From Spirochaetia bacterium UBA5763 (GTDB taxonomy: Bacteria > Spirochaetota > UBA4802 > UBA5550), in the NCBI GenBank assembly GCA_002418835.1, contig DIEX01000019.1, positions 248,001-312,000 on the forward strand: 64,000 bases of DNA, read 5' to 3'. The position numbers were made by a program, and so were the translations under genes. Shown one piece after another: positions 35,191 through 43,781 of the stretch. Position 1 is the first letter of the stretch, and every line of letters begins with the position of its first letter. The notes under the pieces are model-generated. The model made no database searches. It was not told where the DNA came from and worked only from the letters and a program-made list of their open reading frames with translations.

Positions 35191-35438
35191 AGCTTTGAAT
35201 TCAGAGCAAAAAGCTTTGAAATTGGAGCTTAGAGCTTTGAACTCAGAGCAAAAAGCTTTGAAACTGGAGCTTAGAGCTTTGAATTCAGAGTAAAAAGCTT
35301 TGAAATTGCAGCTTAGAGCTTTGAAATCAGAGTAAAAAGCTTTGAAATTGGAGCTCAGAGCTTTGAAATCAGTGTAAAAAGCTTTGAAATTGCAGCTTAG
35401 AGCTTTGAATTCAGAGCAAAAAGCTCTGAAACTGCAGT
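35191..35438. repeat. 42-bp tandem repeat array (about six copies, built of 21-bp halves)
   Basis: Units start exactly at 35191, 35233, 35275, 35317, 35359 and 35401. Each 42-bp unit is two related 21-mers, AGCTTTGAAttcagagcaaaa-like and AGCTTTGAAattggagcttag-like, so AGCTTTGAA recurs every 21 bases (AGCTCTGAA once). Copies differ by a few substitutions and no indels. The 21-base period equals seven codons or two helical turns. It lies between the BMP lipoprotein gene and the ABC transporter genes. Confidence 0.92.
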
Positions 35439-35541
35439 TTTGAATATCAGACCTGCAGCCCAGTTTTACAAAACTATGTATAAGATGTATAATTTCTGAT
35501 CCCGAAAAAACATTTAACAGAGTTTCTCAATGAATGCCATT

Positions 35542-35586
35542 GTAAATAAAAAAACCGGCAGAATTTATTAAATTATGCCGGTTTTT
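35542..35586 (-). terminator. Terminator of the xpt-BMP operon
   Basis: Stem AAAACCGGCA / TGCCGGTTTT with a 14-base loop. On the minus strand it is followed by TTTTTTTATTT. It separates the lipoprotein gene from the transporter genes. Confidence 0.8.
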
Positions 35587-35591
35587 GGGTA

Positions 35592-35617
35592 AAGCAAGGG
35601 GTTGCAACCCCTTGCTT
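35592..35617. repeat. 26-bp perfect palindrome
   Basis: AAGCAAGGGGTTG is followed directly by its reverse complement. It lies 21 bases after the lipoprotein stop, before the terminator. Probably an extragenic palindrome or transcript-stabilising hairpin. Confidence 0.7.
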
Positions 35618-35637
35618 GCTGCCGCGGTTTAATGTAT

Positions 35638-36729
35638 CTATTTCCCTTTAACTTTCCCTACAACACCTTCAACAAACCAGTCGCATGAAAGCTGCTCTTT
35701 ATCAGACATTGCTGAGCCTGCGGGGATTCTTACTTTCCCGCTCTGATCTTTTATGGGCCCTGCGAAAACATTAAATGTTCCTGCGAGTATCTTCTTTTTA
35801 ACATCTTCAACTTTTGCAGCAGCGCCGTCAGGTGCATTTGCTGTAAGAGGGGCAAGTCTTACTATATCAGCATTCATCCCTTCCCAGTAGCTTTCAGCTT
35901 TCCATGTGCCTGCCATAACTTTTTTCACCTGGTCTACATAATAGGGGCCCCAGTTCCATACAGGAGCAGTCATGTATGCTTTAGGTGCCATTTTGGACAT
36001 GTCGGAGTTGTATCCCACAGAGAAAACTCCGCGCTCTTCAGCAGCCTGCTGCGGGCCCGCTGTATCCTGGTGCTGTGCAATAACGTCGCACTTCTCATCA
36101 AGAAGAGCTTTAGCAGCTTCCTTCTCTTTTGCGGGGTCATACCATGTGTGAGTCCATCTTACATGAACTTCAGCTTTAGGGTTGATTGACTTAACGCCAA
36201 GAGTGAATGCATTGATTCCGCGCACAACTTCAGGAATTTCAAAAGCCGCAACATATCCGATTTTACCTGATTTGGATTTCATCCCTGCAACAATACCTGA
36301 GAGGAATCTCGGCTGCTCAATCCTGCCGAAGTAGTTCCCCATGTTCTCAGCCATCTTGTAGCCAGAGCAGTGGATAAACTTTACGTTAGGGTATTCCTTT
36401 GCCATCTCAACAACAAAGTCCATGTAGCCGAAGCTTGTAGCTGCAATGATTGTTGCGCCCTGGTCGATCATGCTGCGCATAACATCTTTAACTTCAGCGC
36501 TTTCAGCAACAGTCTCTTTGAATATTGTGCGGATGCCGGTCTCTTTCTCAACGAACTGTCTCCCCTGTTCGTGAGCGTAAGTCCAGCCGCCGTCACCTAT
36601 GGGCCCTACATAAACAAAACCCATTACCACTTCCTTACCATCAGCAGTTTTGGGAGCTTTCTTCCCGCAGCTTGTAAAACTGATGGCAATGGATAAAACC
36701 AGAATGAGAATAAACGTAAACTTTTTCAT
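35638..36729 (-). CDS. BMP-family (TmpC/PnrA-like) purine nucleoside-binding lipoprotein
   Basis: 363 residues. A lipoprotein signal peptide ends in the lipobox SFTSC (Cys21). The periplasmic-binding fold has GFVYVGPIGDGGWTYAHEQGR, RSMIDQGATIIAATSFGYMD, GNYFGRIEQPRFLSGIVAG and HQDTAGPQQAAEERG, typical of the Bmp/PnrA family, which binds purine nucleosides. AAAGGAGA precedes the ATG. It follows xpt by about 50 bases and precedes the ABC genes, forming a purine uptake and salvage module, although a terminator and 850 bp of repeats intervene. Confidence 0.93.
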   Translation of the reverse strand: MKKFTFILILVLSIAISFTSCGKKAPKTADGKEVVMGFVYVGPIGDGGWTYAHEQGRQFVEKETGIRTIFKETVAESAEVKDVMRSMIDQGATIIAATSFGYMDFVVEMAKEYPNVKFIHCSGYKMAENMGNYFGRIEQPRFLSGIVAGMKSKSGKIGYVAAFEIPEVVRGINAFTLGVKSINPKAEVHVRWTHTWYDPAKEKEAAKALLDEKCDVIAQHQDTAGPQQAAEERGVFSVGYNSDMSKMAPKAYMTAPVWNWGPYYVDQVKKVMAGTWKAESYWEGMNADIVRLAPLTANAPDGAAAKVEDVKKKILAGTFNVFAGPIKDQSGKVRIPAGSAMSDKEQLSCDWFVEGVVGKVKGK

Positions 36730-36780
36730 TTTATCTCCTTTATTTTCACGCCAGGATGAAACCCTGAAGCGTTTTTGTTC

Positions 36781-37353
36781 TTAATCCCTGAAACGAATAT
36801 GGTTCTCAGACATCTCTTCAATAACAGCGAGAGATTCAATTCTGTATCCCAGCTCGCGGAGCAGTTTACCGCCGTTCTGGAACCCCTTTTCAATTACAAT
36901 CCCTATACCGTCAACTTTTGCGCCGCCCTGTTCAGCAATGGCGATGAGCGCCCTTGAAGCGCTGCCGTTTGCCAGGAAGTCATCAATGATGAGTATCCGG
37001 TCCCCCTTCTTTATGAACTTCGCGGCAACAGCCACATCGTAATCTTTCTGTTTGGTGAAGGAGTGTACAGGCGCGGTGTAATACTCTTCAGTCATTGTGG
37101 ATGGCTTTGCCTTTTTCGCGAAGACCACAGGGAGCCCCATCTTCAGGCCTGTCATTACAGCAGGGGCAATGCCGGATGATTCGACAGTGAGAATTTTATT
37201 AAAAGTCCTGTCGTCAAATCTGCTCCGGAATTCAGAGGCAATTTCGTCCATCAGTTCAGGGTCAATCTGATGGTTAAGGAAAGAGTCAACTTTCAGAATG
37301 TTTTCTGATAAAGCTTTCCCGTCGTTAAGTATTCTTTTTTTCAGCAGTTCCAT
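36781..37353 (-). CDS. xpt: Xanthine phosphoribosyltransferase
   Basis: 190 residues, normal length. Converts xanthine and PRPP to XMP. N-terminus MELLKKRILNDGKAL, VESSGIAPAVMTGLKMG, and the PRPP loop ILIIDDFLANGSASRA are diagnostic. Downstream BMP lipoprotein and ABC transporter genes supply purine nucleosides. The leader upstream shows a promoter (37384-37412) and, further up, a hairpin with a T run that could act in attenuation. Confidence 0.93.
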   Translation of the reverse strand: MELLKKRILNDGKALSENILKVDSFLNHQIDPELMDEIASEFRSRFDDRTFNKILTVESSGIAPAVMTGLKMGLPVVFAKKAKPSTMTEEYYTAPVHSFTKQKDYDVAVAAKFIKKGDRILIIDDFLANGSASRALIAIAEQGGAKVDGIGIVIEKGFQNGGKLLRELGYRIESLAVIEEMSENHIRFRD

Positions 37354-37383
37354 ATTATACCGGGGAGAATGATTATACAGGAT

Positions 37384-37412
37384 AAAATATTGATCAGATA
37401 ATATAAAGTCAA
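37384..37412 (-). promoter_or_regulatory. xpt: Candidate xpt promoter
   Basis: Minus-strand TTGACT and TATTTT separated by 17 bases; predicted transcription start about 20-25 bases before the xpt ATG. Confidence 0.5.
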
Positions 37413-37444
37413 TTATAAAAGAGAGATCCCTCAGACGGGGGATC
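37411..37444 (-). terminator. Hairpin with T run upstream of xpt (terminator, attenuator or sRNA end)
   Basis: Minus-strand GATCCC-loop-GGGATC stem followed by TCTCTTTTAT. Two further small stems lie upstream on the same strand (GCAAT/ATTGC and ATCGG/CCGAT at 37472-37500). No minus-strand gene ends here, so it may end a small RNA or a leader of xpt. Confidence 0.5.
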
Positions 37445-37507
37445 GTTGAATTAAGATTAGAGCAATTCTGCTATTGCAGAGGGGAATCGGGTCTTCCGAT
37501 AAAATGA

Positions 37508-37535
37508 TTGCTAATAAAACTCCATGAATTATAAT
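37508..37535 (+). promoter_or_regulatory. Candidate promoter of the RNB exonuclease gene
   Basis: TTGCTA (-35, 4/6) and a perfect TATAAT (-10) separated by 16 bases, about 30 bases before the ATG. Confidence 0.6.
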
Positions 37536-37564
37536 CAATTATTCTTCAAAAGCGTGGTGCATTT

Positions 37565-39334
37565 ATGAAAAGATTGAGACAGGGCGAGGGCTTTATCGGA
37601 ATCTGCCATTATAAAGGGGAGAAGCTCGCTGTGCGCCCGATGTTTGAACACGACACAGGACCTTCTGTTGTTATAACAACTCCGGGGATAGAGGAGGGGG
37701 ACATCGTCCGCGCGTGGGGGGACAATGGCGACATTTTTGTATCTCTTTTTCATAAAAAAGGGACTGTTCTTCATAAATATATGCTTGAACTGGATGCTCT
37801 GCATGTGAACCCTTTTTTCCCTGCTGACGCTCTTAATGAGGTAAAGGCTATTCTTGATGAACCGGGGATTGATGATCCCTCTCTCAAGGATTTTACTCAT
37901 CTCCCCTTTGTAACCATAGATAATGAAGGCTCTAAAGATCTGGACCAGGCTGTTTATGTGCGGTCAAAAGGGATCGGGTTTCTTATATATTACGCGATAG
38001 CTGATGCTTCATATTATATCAGGCCGGGTACTGCTCTTTTCCGTGAGGCGCTCAGGAGAGGAGCAAGCTACTACTTCCCGGATTACTCTGTGCCCATGCT
38101 GCCGCGCGAACTTTCAGAAGGGATTATCTCCCTTAATCCGCATGTGGAGAGGAGAGCGCTTGTTTTTATCATGGAGCTGGATTTTACCGGGAACATCCTT
38201 CACACAAACATTGTCCGGGGTAAAATTAAAAGCAGGGAAAAGCTTTCCTATAACGGAGTGCAGGAATATTATGATGATCCTTCATCCTCTTCGCTGGCAG
38301 GCAGGGGGTACGATGAATCGCTGCTGAATTTAATGATTGCAGGGCGTTTCCTTGCCCTGCAGGGCGACAGGAGAGGTGTCATCAGCTACGAAAGGTTTGA
38401 ACAGGTTGTCCGCATTGCAGAAGATGAGGTAAACCTTGAATTTCAGGATCTCCGCCGTAATGACGCCAGCCGCTGGAATGAGCAGATCTCTCTCCTCTGC
38501 AACATGGAGGGGGCAAAGATGCTTTCACCGGAAAAGTGTGACGGAGATCTGCATGTGCAGCCTGTTTTCAGAATACATGAAGCGCCGGACGAAGCGAGCT
38601 TAGAACGTCTGGAGAATGTAATATCATCATTCATAGAAATACATTCCCTGGACAGGGAAAAGTGGGAATGGCGGAGAGGGGAGAGCCTTGCCGTTTATCT
38701 GAAGAAGCTACCGCTCACCGGGCCTGATAAGCGGATTACCGAAGCCATTGAAAGACAGATACTTATCTCCAACCAGAAGTCTTTTTTCTCCGGAAACCCC
38801 GGAATTCACTACGCACTTGGAGTTAAGCTTTACGGAAGATTCTCCTCCCCCATGCGCGAGATTGTAGGTGTTTACAGCCATAAGGAGCTTGCAGAAAAAC
38901 TCGGTCTGCAGGAACCTTACCCTGACGAAGCTGACATTGAACTCCGTGAAAAGGTGATCCTGGCATCCAACAGGTGTAAGGATATACAGAAGGATATTGA
39001 TCGCATGGTGAACGATCTTGTGCTCGATTCACTCTTCAGGCCGGAGCTTGGATTTGCTGTTGATGCAAGGCCCTGTCACAGCGGCACAATTATGGGGATG
39101 AAGGATACCAGGATGTATGTCATGCTGGATTCACCGCGAATTGAAATTAAAGTCTACATCGAAGATATTGAAAAACATACCGGCAGAAAATTCAGCTACA
39201 GGTTCCATGTGATGGAGGAGACTGGAGCGAACAGCAGACCGCTGAAATTCCGGGCAGGGGATGAGATAAAGATAAAGGTTGCTGACTTTGATGAAAACGG
39301 GAAGTGGAGGTTCACTGTGTCAGGTATCGGTTAA
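37565..39334 (+). CDS. RNB-domain exoribonuclease (RNase II/R superfamily, DLDQ variant)
   Basis: 589 residues. An N-terminal OB-like region is followed by the RNB catalytic domain. The metal-binding signature reads TIDNEGSKDLDQ (Asp119, Asp125, Asp127, Gln128); E. coli RNase II has a fourth Asp where Gln stands here. The variant DLDQ is shared by a distinct subgroup of bacterial RNB proteins, so activity is still likely. The conserved RRYxD block near the C-terminus is altered (SSPMREIVGVYSHKEL). The C-terminal S1-type domain is short. No clear Shine-Dalgarno sequence. Its stop overlaps the queH-smr stop by four bases. Confidence 0.88.
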   Translation: MKRLRQGEGFIGICHYKGEKLAVRPMFEHDTGPSVVITTPGIEEGDIVRAWGDNGDIFVSLFHKKGTVLHKYMLELDALHVNPFFPADALNEVKAILDEPGIDDPSLKDFTHLPFVTIDNEGSKDLDQAVYVRSKGIGFLIYYAIADASYYIRPGTALFREALRRGASYYFPDYSVPMLPRELSEGIISLNPHVERRALVFIMELDFTGNILHTNIVRGKIKSREKLSYNGVQEYYDDPSSSSLAGRGYDESLLNLMIAGRFLALQGDRRGVISYERFEQVVRIAEDEVNLEFQDLRRNDASRWNEQISLLCNMEGAKMLSPEKCDGDLHVQPVFRIHEAPDEASLERLENVISSFIEIHSLDREKWEWRRGESLAVYLKKLPLTGPDKRITEAIERQILISNQKSFFSGNPGIHYALGVKLYGRFSSPMREIVGVYSHKELAEKLGLQEPYPDEADIELREKVILASNRCKDIQKDIDRMVNDLVLDSLFRPELGFAVDARPCHSGTIMGMKDTRMYVMLDSPRIEIKVYIEDIEKHTGRKFSYRFHVMEETGANSRPLKFRAGDEIKIKVADFDENGKWRFTVSGIG

Positions 39335-40209
39335 ACAGCATCCTCATGAAGAAGGAGGTCTACCAGTGTCGCGCCCCAGTTTACGGAATCATCCCTGAAT
39401 GAAATAACCTTCGGGTGGCTTTTAAGAATTTTATACACATCTCTCTTCTTTACAGATTTACCTTTCCCGTGTATAATCCGCACAGATGCAAATTTTTTCT
39501 GAACAGCATTATCAAGGAAATGATTCACCAGTATCTCGGTATCAGCAGGGTGAAAATGGTGAAGGTCTATTGTATCTGTAAATGGAATTTCGACAGCCTC
39601 ATCATCTATTTGAGCCAGGGGTGTATTTTTAAGCCTGTGTTCACGTGATTTTTTCGACCAGCCGCTTTCACTGTTTCTTTCAAGCTTTGAGTATATGCAT
39701 CCGCAGTAGTTCTGCCTGTAGAAATTGTTTTTCTTCGACATCTCAACAGATTTTTTCACGCCGTCATTTTTCTTGAAATCTGATGCATAGAAATGGATCC
39801 CGTATTTCCTGGATAGCCTGATCCCGATTTCGTTGATTTTAGTAACATTCTTGTGAGGGCTTATTGAAAGGGCAGTGGCAACAACTTCGAAGCCCAGTTC
39901 TTTCGCTTTAATAAAGGTTTTTTCAAGCCTCACTTCATAGCAGATCCAGCAGCGCTCCGATCTCTCTCCGCTGTATTTGTGATCCTTTACGGCGTGTACC
40001 CATGATTTAACGTCCGGTTCTTCAATAATAAGCGGGAATCCCCTTTGCCTGCTGTATGATGTCAGCTCATTGAGCCTCACCACGTATTCATCAGCAGGCA
40101 TTATATTAGGATTATAGAAGTAAGCAGTTACATCAAATTCCGCACTCAAAACTTCATATACATACGACATACACGGGGCGCAGCATGTGTGAAGCAAAAG
40201 TTTCTGCAC
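39331..40209 (-). CDS. queH: Epoxyqueuosine reductase QueH fused to a C-terminal Smr domain
   Basis: 292 residues. Residues 1-195 are QueH (DUF208): HTCCAPCM near the N-terminus, RCWICYEVRLEKT, VVATALSISPHKN and YCGCIYS provide the cysteines for the iron cofactors. QueH performs the last step of queuosine tRNA modification. Residues about 208-290 match a Smr domain (IDLHHFHPADTEILVNHFLDNAV, VRIIHGKGKSVKK, GATLVDLLL), a nucleic-acid-binding or nicking fold. The fusion suggests tRNA or ribosome targeting. The spacer between them is lysine-rich. Confidence 0.88.
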   Translation of the reverse strand: MQKLLLHTCCAPCMSYVYEVLSAEFDVTAYFYNPNIMPADEYVVRLNELTSYSRQRGFPLIIEEPDVKSWVHAVKDHKYSGERSERCWICYEVRLEKTFIKAKELGFEVVATALSISPHKNVTKINEIGIRLSRKYGIHFYASDFKKNDGVKKSVEMSKKNNFYRQNYCGCIYSKLERNSESGWSKKSREHRLKNTPLAQIDDEAVEIPFTDTIDLHHFHPADTEILVNHFLDNAVQKKFASVRIIHGKGKSVKKRDVYKILKSHPKVISFRDDSVNWGATLVDLLLHEDAV

Positions 40210-40216
40210 AACTATT

Positions 40217-40564
40217 CTATTTCAGATATTTATCCAGAAAATTTGACAGTTGTTCAGCCTTCTTGGGTTCTGCTTTACCATCCAGCCAGAGAAGAAATTT
40301 AGGTTTAACTTCATGCCTGGTTTCAGGACAATATTCATGATGAAGCACAAACTTAGTCATATCATATTTAACTATATCGAAAATCTTTTCAGCCATATTC
40401 AGGTTTTCAGGTGAAGAACCTAACATCTGGCAGATTTTCACAATAATTTCATGTCTGTCGATTTCTCTCAATTCATCGTTGCAGCATTTTGAGTAAAGCT
40501 CGTTGCAGAGGTTCATCTCATCTGTCAACTCAGGCATAAATGCCTTTTCTTTCTCTTTTCCCAT
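40217..40564 (-). CDS. Small cysteine-containing protein, unknown function
   Basis: 115 residues. AGGAGG lies seven bases before this ATG, which decides the start over an in-frame codon eight codons upstream. Helical and charged, with CNELYSKCCND and a later HHEYCPETRHE that could bind metal. No family recognised. It lies seven bases upstream of queH-smr on the same strand and is probably co-transcribed. Confidence 0.7.
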   Translation of the reverse strand: MGKEKEKAFMPELTDEMNLCNELYSKCCNDELREIDRHEIIVKICQMLGSSPENLNMAEKIFDIVKYDMTKFVLHHEYCPETRHEVKPKFLLWLDGKAEPKKAEQLSNFLDKYLK

Positions 40565-40760
40565 CGGGAATCCTCCTAATAAAATCACTAAAAGAGCATT
40601 AATTCCTACGCCCCTGTAATACTTTGTCTGACTTAATCATATAAAAAATATATCTGAATGTCAAATTTTTGACAAAAAAAACACTGAAAATTTATAAATT
40701 ATGTCGCTTTTTTTAAAAAAAAGCGACATAACGGAATAATTCTATTTTTTAAAGCGGGAT

Positions 40761-42908
40761 TTATACAATTTTCATTACTAAAACAGTTATATCTGAATCG
40801 GGAAGTGCTATCCCCATAAATTTCTCGTATGCAAGTTTCAGATTTTTTACAATATCTGACGGAGTTCTTCCCTTCTGCTCACGCACAGTATTTCTCAGCC
40901 GGAGAAGTCCGAAACTCTCCCCTTCACTGTTTTTTGAGTTTATCAGAGATTTAGAGTAGATCACGCAGATATCACCTGCCTTAAGCTCTGAAGTACCCTG
41001 CCCGTATTCAGAAAGCGGGTCGTATCCCAGCGGGGAACCCTCTGTATCAAGAGAGTCGAAGTCGTTTTTATCAATCCGGAATACCTCCATAGGGGGGAAA
41101 CCGGCATTTGCGTAATATACGCGTCGTGAGCTGGAATCAAAAAAAGCATAAAATGCCGTTACAAGCTCACCTCCACCCTTTGTATATTCATTAATTACAA
41201 GATTGATTCTTTTTATTATAATATAGGGGGAGGCTGCTTCATTTATACATGAATGAAAAACAGACCGGAGAACAACTGCATAAAGGGCATTATTAACCCC
41301 TATACCTGAAACATCTGTACAGAGGAGTCCCAAAGTATTCTCTGTGGGCTGAATATAATCAAAATAATCGAAACCTCTCTGGTAACGCGGAGCAATAAGT
41401 GAACTGAATTTGATGTTCTTTATATTCGGGAGCACCCTTGCGGCTGAACTGCTGAGAATGTCGGCTGAAAGCTCAAGACTTCTGGTGATAAACTGGTCTT
41501 TTTTAGCCTTATCAAAGGCAAGTACTGTAATAATGAAGTCATTAAACCTGATCCGGAACTCCTCAAGGTGCTCGATCTCATCAGGAGTGAGGTTTTTTCC
41601 GTTATCTCTCTTCCCAAGGCAGAGCATTCCGAAAATCCTGTTTTCATAATATACAGGTAAAATGGAGCCCGCGCCGTACCTGTCGAAGAATTCTGAAACA
41701 CCTGCTCTTATGGGACCAAAGGACTCCTCGTCAATATAGATCCTGTTTTCAGGGAGAATCCCCTGGTTCCTGGCAAACCATTTTATCAGAGGGAAATGCC
41801 GCTCAATATCTTCATCAGGGTGGAACTCATCCTTTGAGTCGTATATTTTTTTAAAGATACGTTCAGTGTCATTATACATAAAAAAGAGGCCCCTGTTTAG
41901 AGAAAGGCCCTTGCATAAATCTTTTACGCTCAAATCTATCAGTTCGTTCAGCGTTTTAAGTGTTGATGCTTTACGGATATACCGGTTTGTAAGGTCATCT
42001 ATATCGAAGATGTTTCTTCTGTATGTTCTTTCAATCCTGGGCTGTAGAATAAATGAAATAATCATAAAAAATGCAACTGCTGATATAACCTTAATCTCTG
42101 GTGGTATATTAAATGATGACAGTCTGACGTCAAAGAGATAAAGAAGAACCAGCACCGGAGTAAAAAAAACAGCCGTAAGCAGCAGGTAAACAGCAGCTTT
42201 TAGCAGGGCTGTCCTGATATCCATAAGGTTATATGCCAGTACCGAATAAAGGAGTGTTACTGTGGCAGCAATAGATGTCAGTGTGGGCGCCAGTACATAT
42301 AAAGTATAGTTGTTATAGAGCAGAGGCATAAAAATTGAGCCGATATATGTGAATGTAATAAATATAGAAGTAGCAAAAACGACATACCTGATCTGGAGCC
42401 TGAATGTTTCATTTTTTACTTTCACATATTTATAGAAGAATATCACCATAAAGATCAGGAAGTAAAGGAACGATACCGCGGCATAAACAGGATAAAGAAT
42501 TCCCATTGTCCTGTCCGGTCTTAAGTTGGTAAATTTTACGCTGGCTATTGAGTAATCAGTAAAGAATACCAGCAGTGAAATGACAATGGCAGGTGTCATG
42601 CATGCCAGAGGAATATAAAACGGCACCTTTTTTTCTCTCTCAGGATAAGTCAGGGAGAGGTTCAGCAGTGTTCCTGAGAATATAAGTGTGGCAACCTGGC
42701 TCATTCTGTTGAACTGCAGCGCATATTGGGAATCATGGGCATAATAAGTGAGGAAAATGAATCCCATAATACCTGCACCGGCAAGGTTGTATTGAGCATA
42801 GTATACCGGGGACTGCCCCCCCCTGTTCCTGTATAAAACAAAACCGGCGGTGAAAATCAGGATAAACGTACAGACAAAAGCAACCAGCAGGTTAATATAA
42901 TAAAGCAT
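40761..42908 (-). CDS. Membrane PP2C (SpoIIE-type) phosphatase with GAF domain
   Basis: 715 residues. The first 295 have about eight or nine transmembrane helices, like the 7TM sensor part of membrane histidine kinases. Residues about 310-470 are a GAF domain (RGLFFMYNDTERIFKKIY, GSILPVYYENRIFGMLCLGKR). Residues 485-715 are a SpoIIE/PP2C domain with metal Asp in LLCTDVSGIGVNNAL, VTAFYAFFD, VYYANAGFPPMEVF and the final DSDITVLVM. It probably dephosphorylates an anti-anti-sigma factor (STAS protein) in response to an envelope signal; no such partner is adjacent. Confidence 0.9.
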   Translation of the reverse strand: MLYYINLLVAFVCTFILIFTAGFVLYRNRGGQSPVYYAQYNLAGAGIMGFIFLTYYAHDSQYALQFNRMSQVATLIFSGTLLNLSLTYPEREKKVPFYIPLACMTPAIVISLLVFFTDYSIASVKFTNLRPDRTMGILYPVYAAVSFLYFLIFMVIFFYKYVKVKNETFRLQIRYVVFATSIFITFTYIGSIFMPLLYNNYTLYVLAPTLTSIAATVTLLYSVLAYNLMDIRTALLKAAVYLLLTAVFFTPVLVLLYLFDVRLSSFNIPPEIKVISAVAFFMIISFILQPRIERTYRRNIFDIDDLTNRYIRKASTLKTLNELIDLSVKDLCKGLSLNRGLFFMYNDTERIFKKIYDSKDEFHPDEDIERHFPLIKWFARNQGILPENRIYIDEESFGPIRAGVSEFFDRYGAGSILPVYYENRIFGMLCLGKRDNGKNLTPDEIEHLEEFRIRFNDFIITVLAFDKAKKDQFITRSLELSADILSSSAARVLPNIKNIKFSSLIAPRYQRGFDYFDYIQPTENTLGLLCTDVSGIGVNNALYAVVLRSVFHSCINEAASPYIIIKRINLVINEYTKGGGELVTAFYAFFDSSSRRVYYANAGFPPMEVFRIDKNDFDSLDTEGSPLGYDPLSEYGQGTSELKAGDICVIYSKSLINSKNSEGESFGLLRLRNTVREQKGRTPSDIVKNLKLAYEKFMGIALPDSDITVLVMKIV

Positions 42909-42991
42909 AGCGCAGTCCCTTGTTCAGATTATAATCAGATGGAATGATTCATTATAATAACTATATACCGTGTTATTACAAGTAAAAATTA

Positions 42992-43020
42992 TTGACTGAA
43001 AGTAAATCAGGAATAACAAT
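42992..43020 (+). promoter_or_regulatory. Candidate promoter of the isochorismatase-like gene
   Basis: TTGACT and AACAAT (4/6) separated by 17 bases. Confidence 0.4.
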
Positions 43021-43130
43021 TTAATTATAAAAAAACAGGATACAAAACTGAATTTTTATTATATTAAATGCAGTTAATTGAATATGTTTTTAAAGCCGCC
43101 CGTTTATTATTATTTCATGGTGATTTACAG

Positions 43131-43778
43131 ATGAATGATTCAGCTTTAATGATTGTAGATATGCAGAGGTATTATCTTGAGGATGACTCGGCCTACAGCA
43201 GATATTTCAGTTTTTTATATCCCGGCTCACTTGATTATATAAGGGGGCGGGCATCAAGTTTAGTAATACCGAATATAAATTCATTAAGGGAATTCTTTTA
43301 TTCCCTTAAACTACCTGTTATTTATCTGAAACTGAGCAGCGAAAAGCCGGACAGGAGTGACCTGCACAGGTTTTTCATGAATTCATATAAAGAAGGGAAG
43401 GGGAGGGGGTTTGAAGGAGTTTATCCCCTTTCAACAGAACCTGAAGCGGATATAATCGACTCGCTTAAACCGAAATCAACTGATACTGTAATAAATAAGA
43501 CCACATTCAGCCCCTTTTCATCAACTGATATAGACAGACACCTTAAGTCAATGGGGGTAAAGAGCCTGGTATTTACAGGCCTTGCAACAAGTCAATGTGT
43601 TGAGACCACAGCAAGGGACGCTTCAGACAGGGGTTATGATGTTATTCATATCAGTGACGCACAGGCGGATTATGATGAAATGACACACAGCGCTTCCCTT
43701 TTTTGTTCACGGGGAGTATGCGGTGGAGTTTTATATGATACTGATGAATATATCAGCTTTATGAAAGAATATATCTGA
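43131..43778 (+). CDS. Isochorismatase-family cysteine hydrolase
   Basis: 215 residues from this ATG. An in-frame ATG exists at 43068, but members of this fold begin a few residues before the ALMIVDMQ strand, so the later start is preferred; neither has a strong ribosome binding site. Catalytic triad: Asp in LMIVDMQ, Lys in VINKTTFSPF, Cys in GLATSQCVETT. Members include nicotinamidases and other amide hydrolases; the substrate here is undetermined. It is convergent with the anti-sigma gene. Confidence 0.85.
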   Translation: MNDSALMIVDMQRYYLEDDSAYSRYFSFLYPGSLDYIRGRASSLVIPNINSLREFFYSLKLPVIYLKLSSEKPDRSDLHRFFMNSYKEGKGRGFEGVYPLSTEPEADIIDSLKPKSTDTVINKTTFSPFSSTDIDRHLKSMGVKSLVFTGLATSQCVETTARDASDRGYDVIHISDAQADYDEMTHSASLFCSRGVCGGVLYDTDEYISFMKEYI

Positions 43779-43781
43779 TAA

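Noticed and set aside
35191..35438. CRISPR array
   Set aside because: Units are contiguous with no unique spacers and no cas genes are nearby.
37354..37500. Canonical purine riboswitch upstream of xpt
   Set aside because: I could not find the conserved three-way junction core (the GTTTCTACC-type segment) on the xpt strand.
43068..43130. Extended N-terminus of the isochorismatase-like protein
   Set aside because: No ribosome binding site, and the fold normally begins just before the ALMIVDMQ strand.
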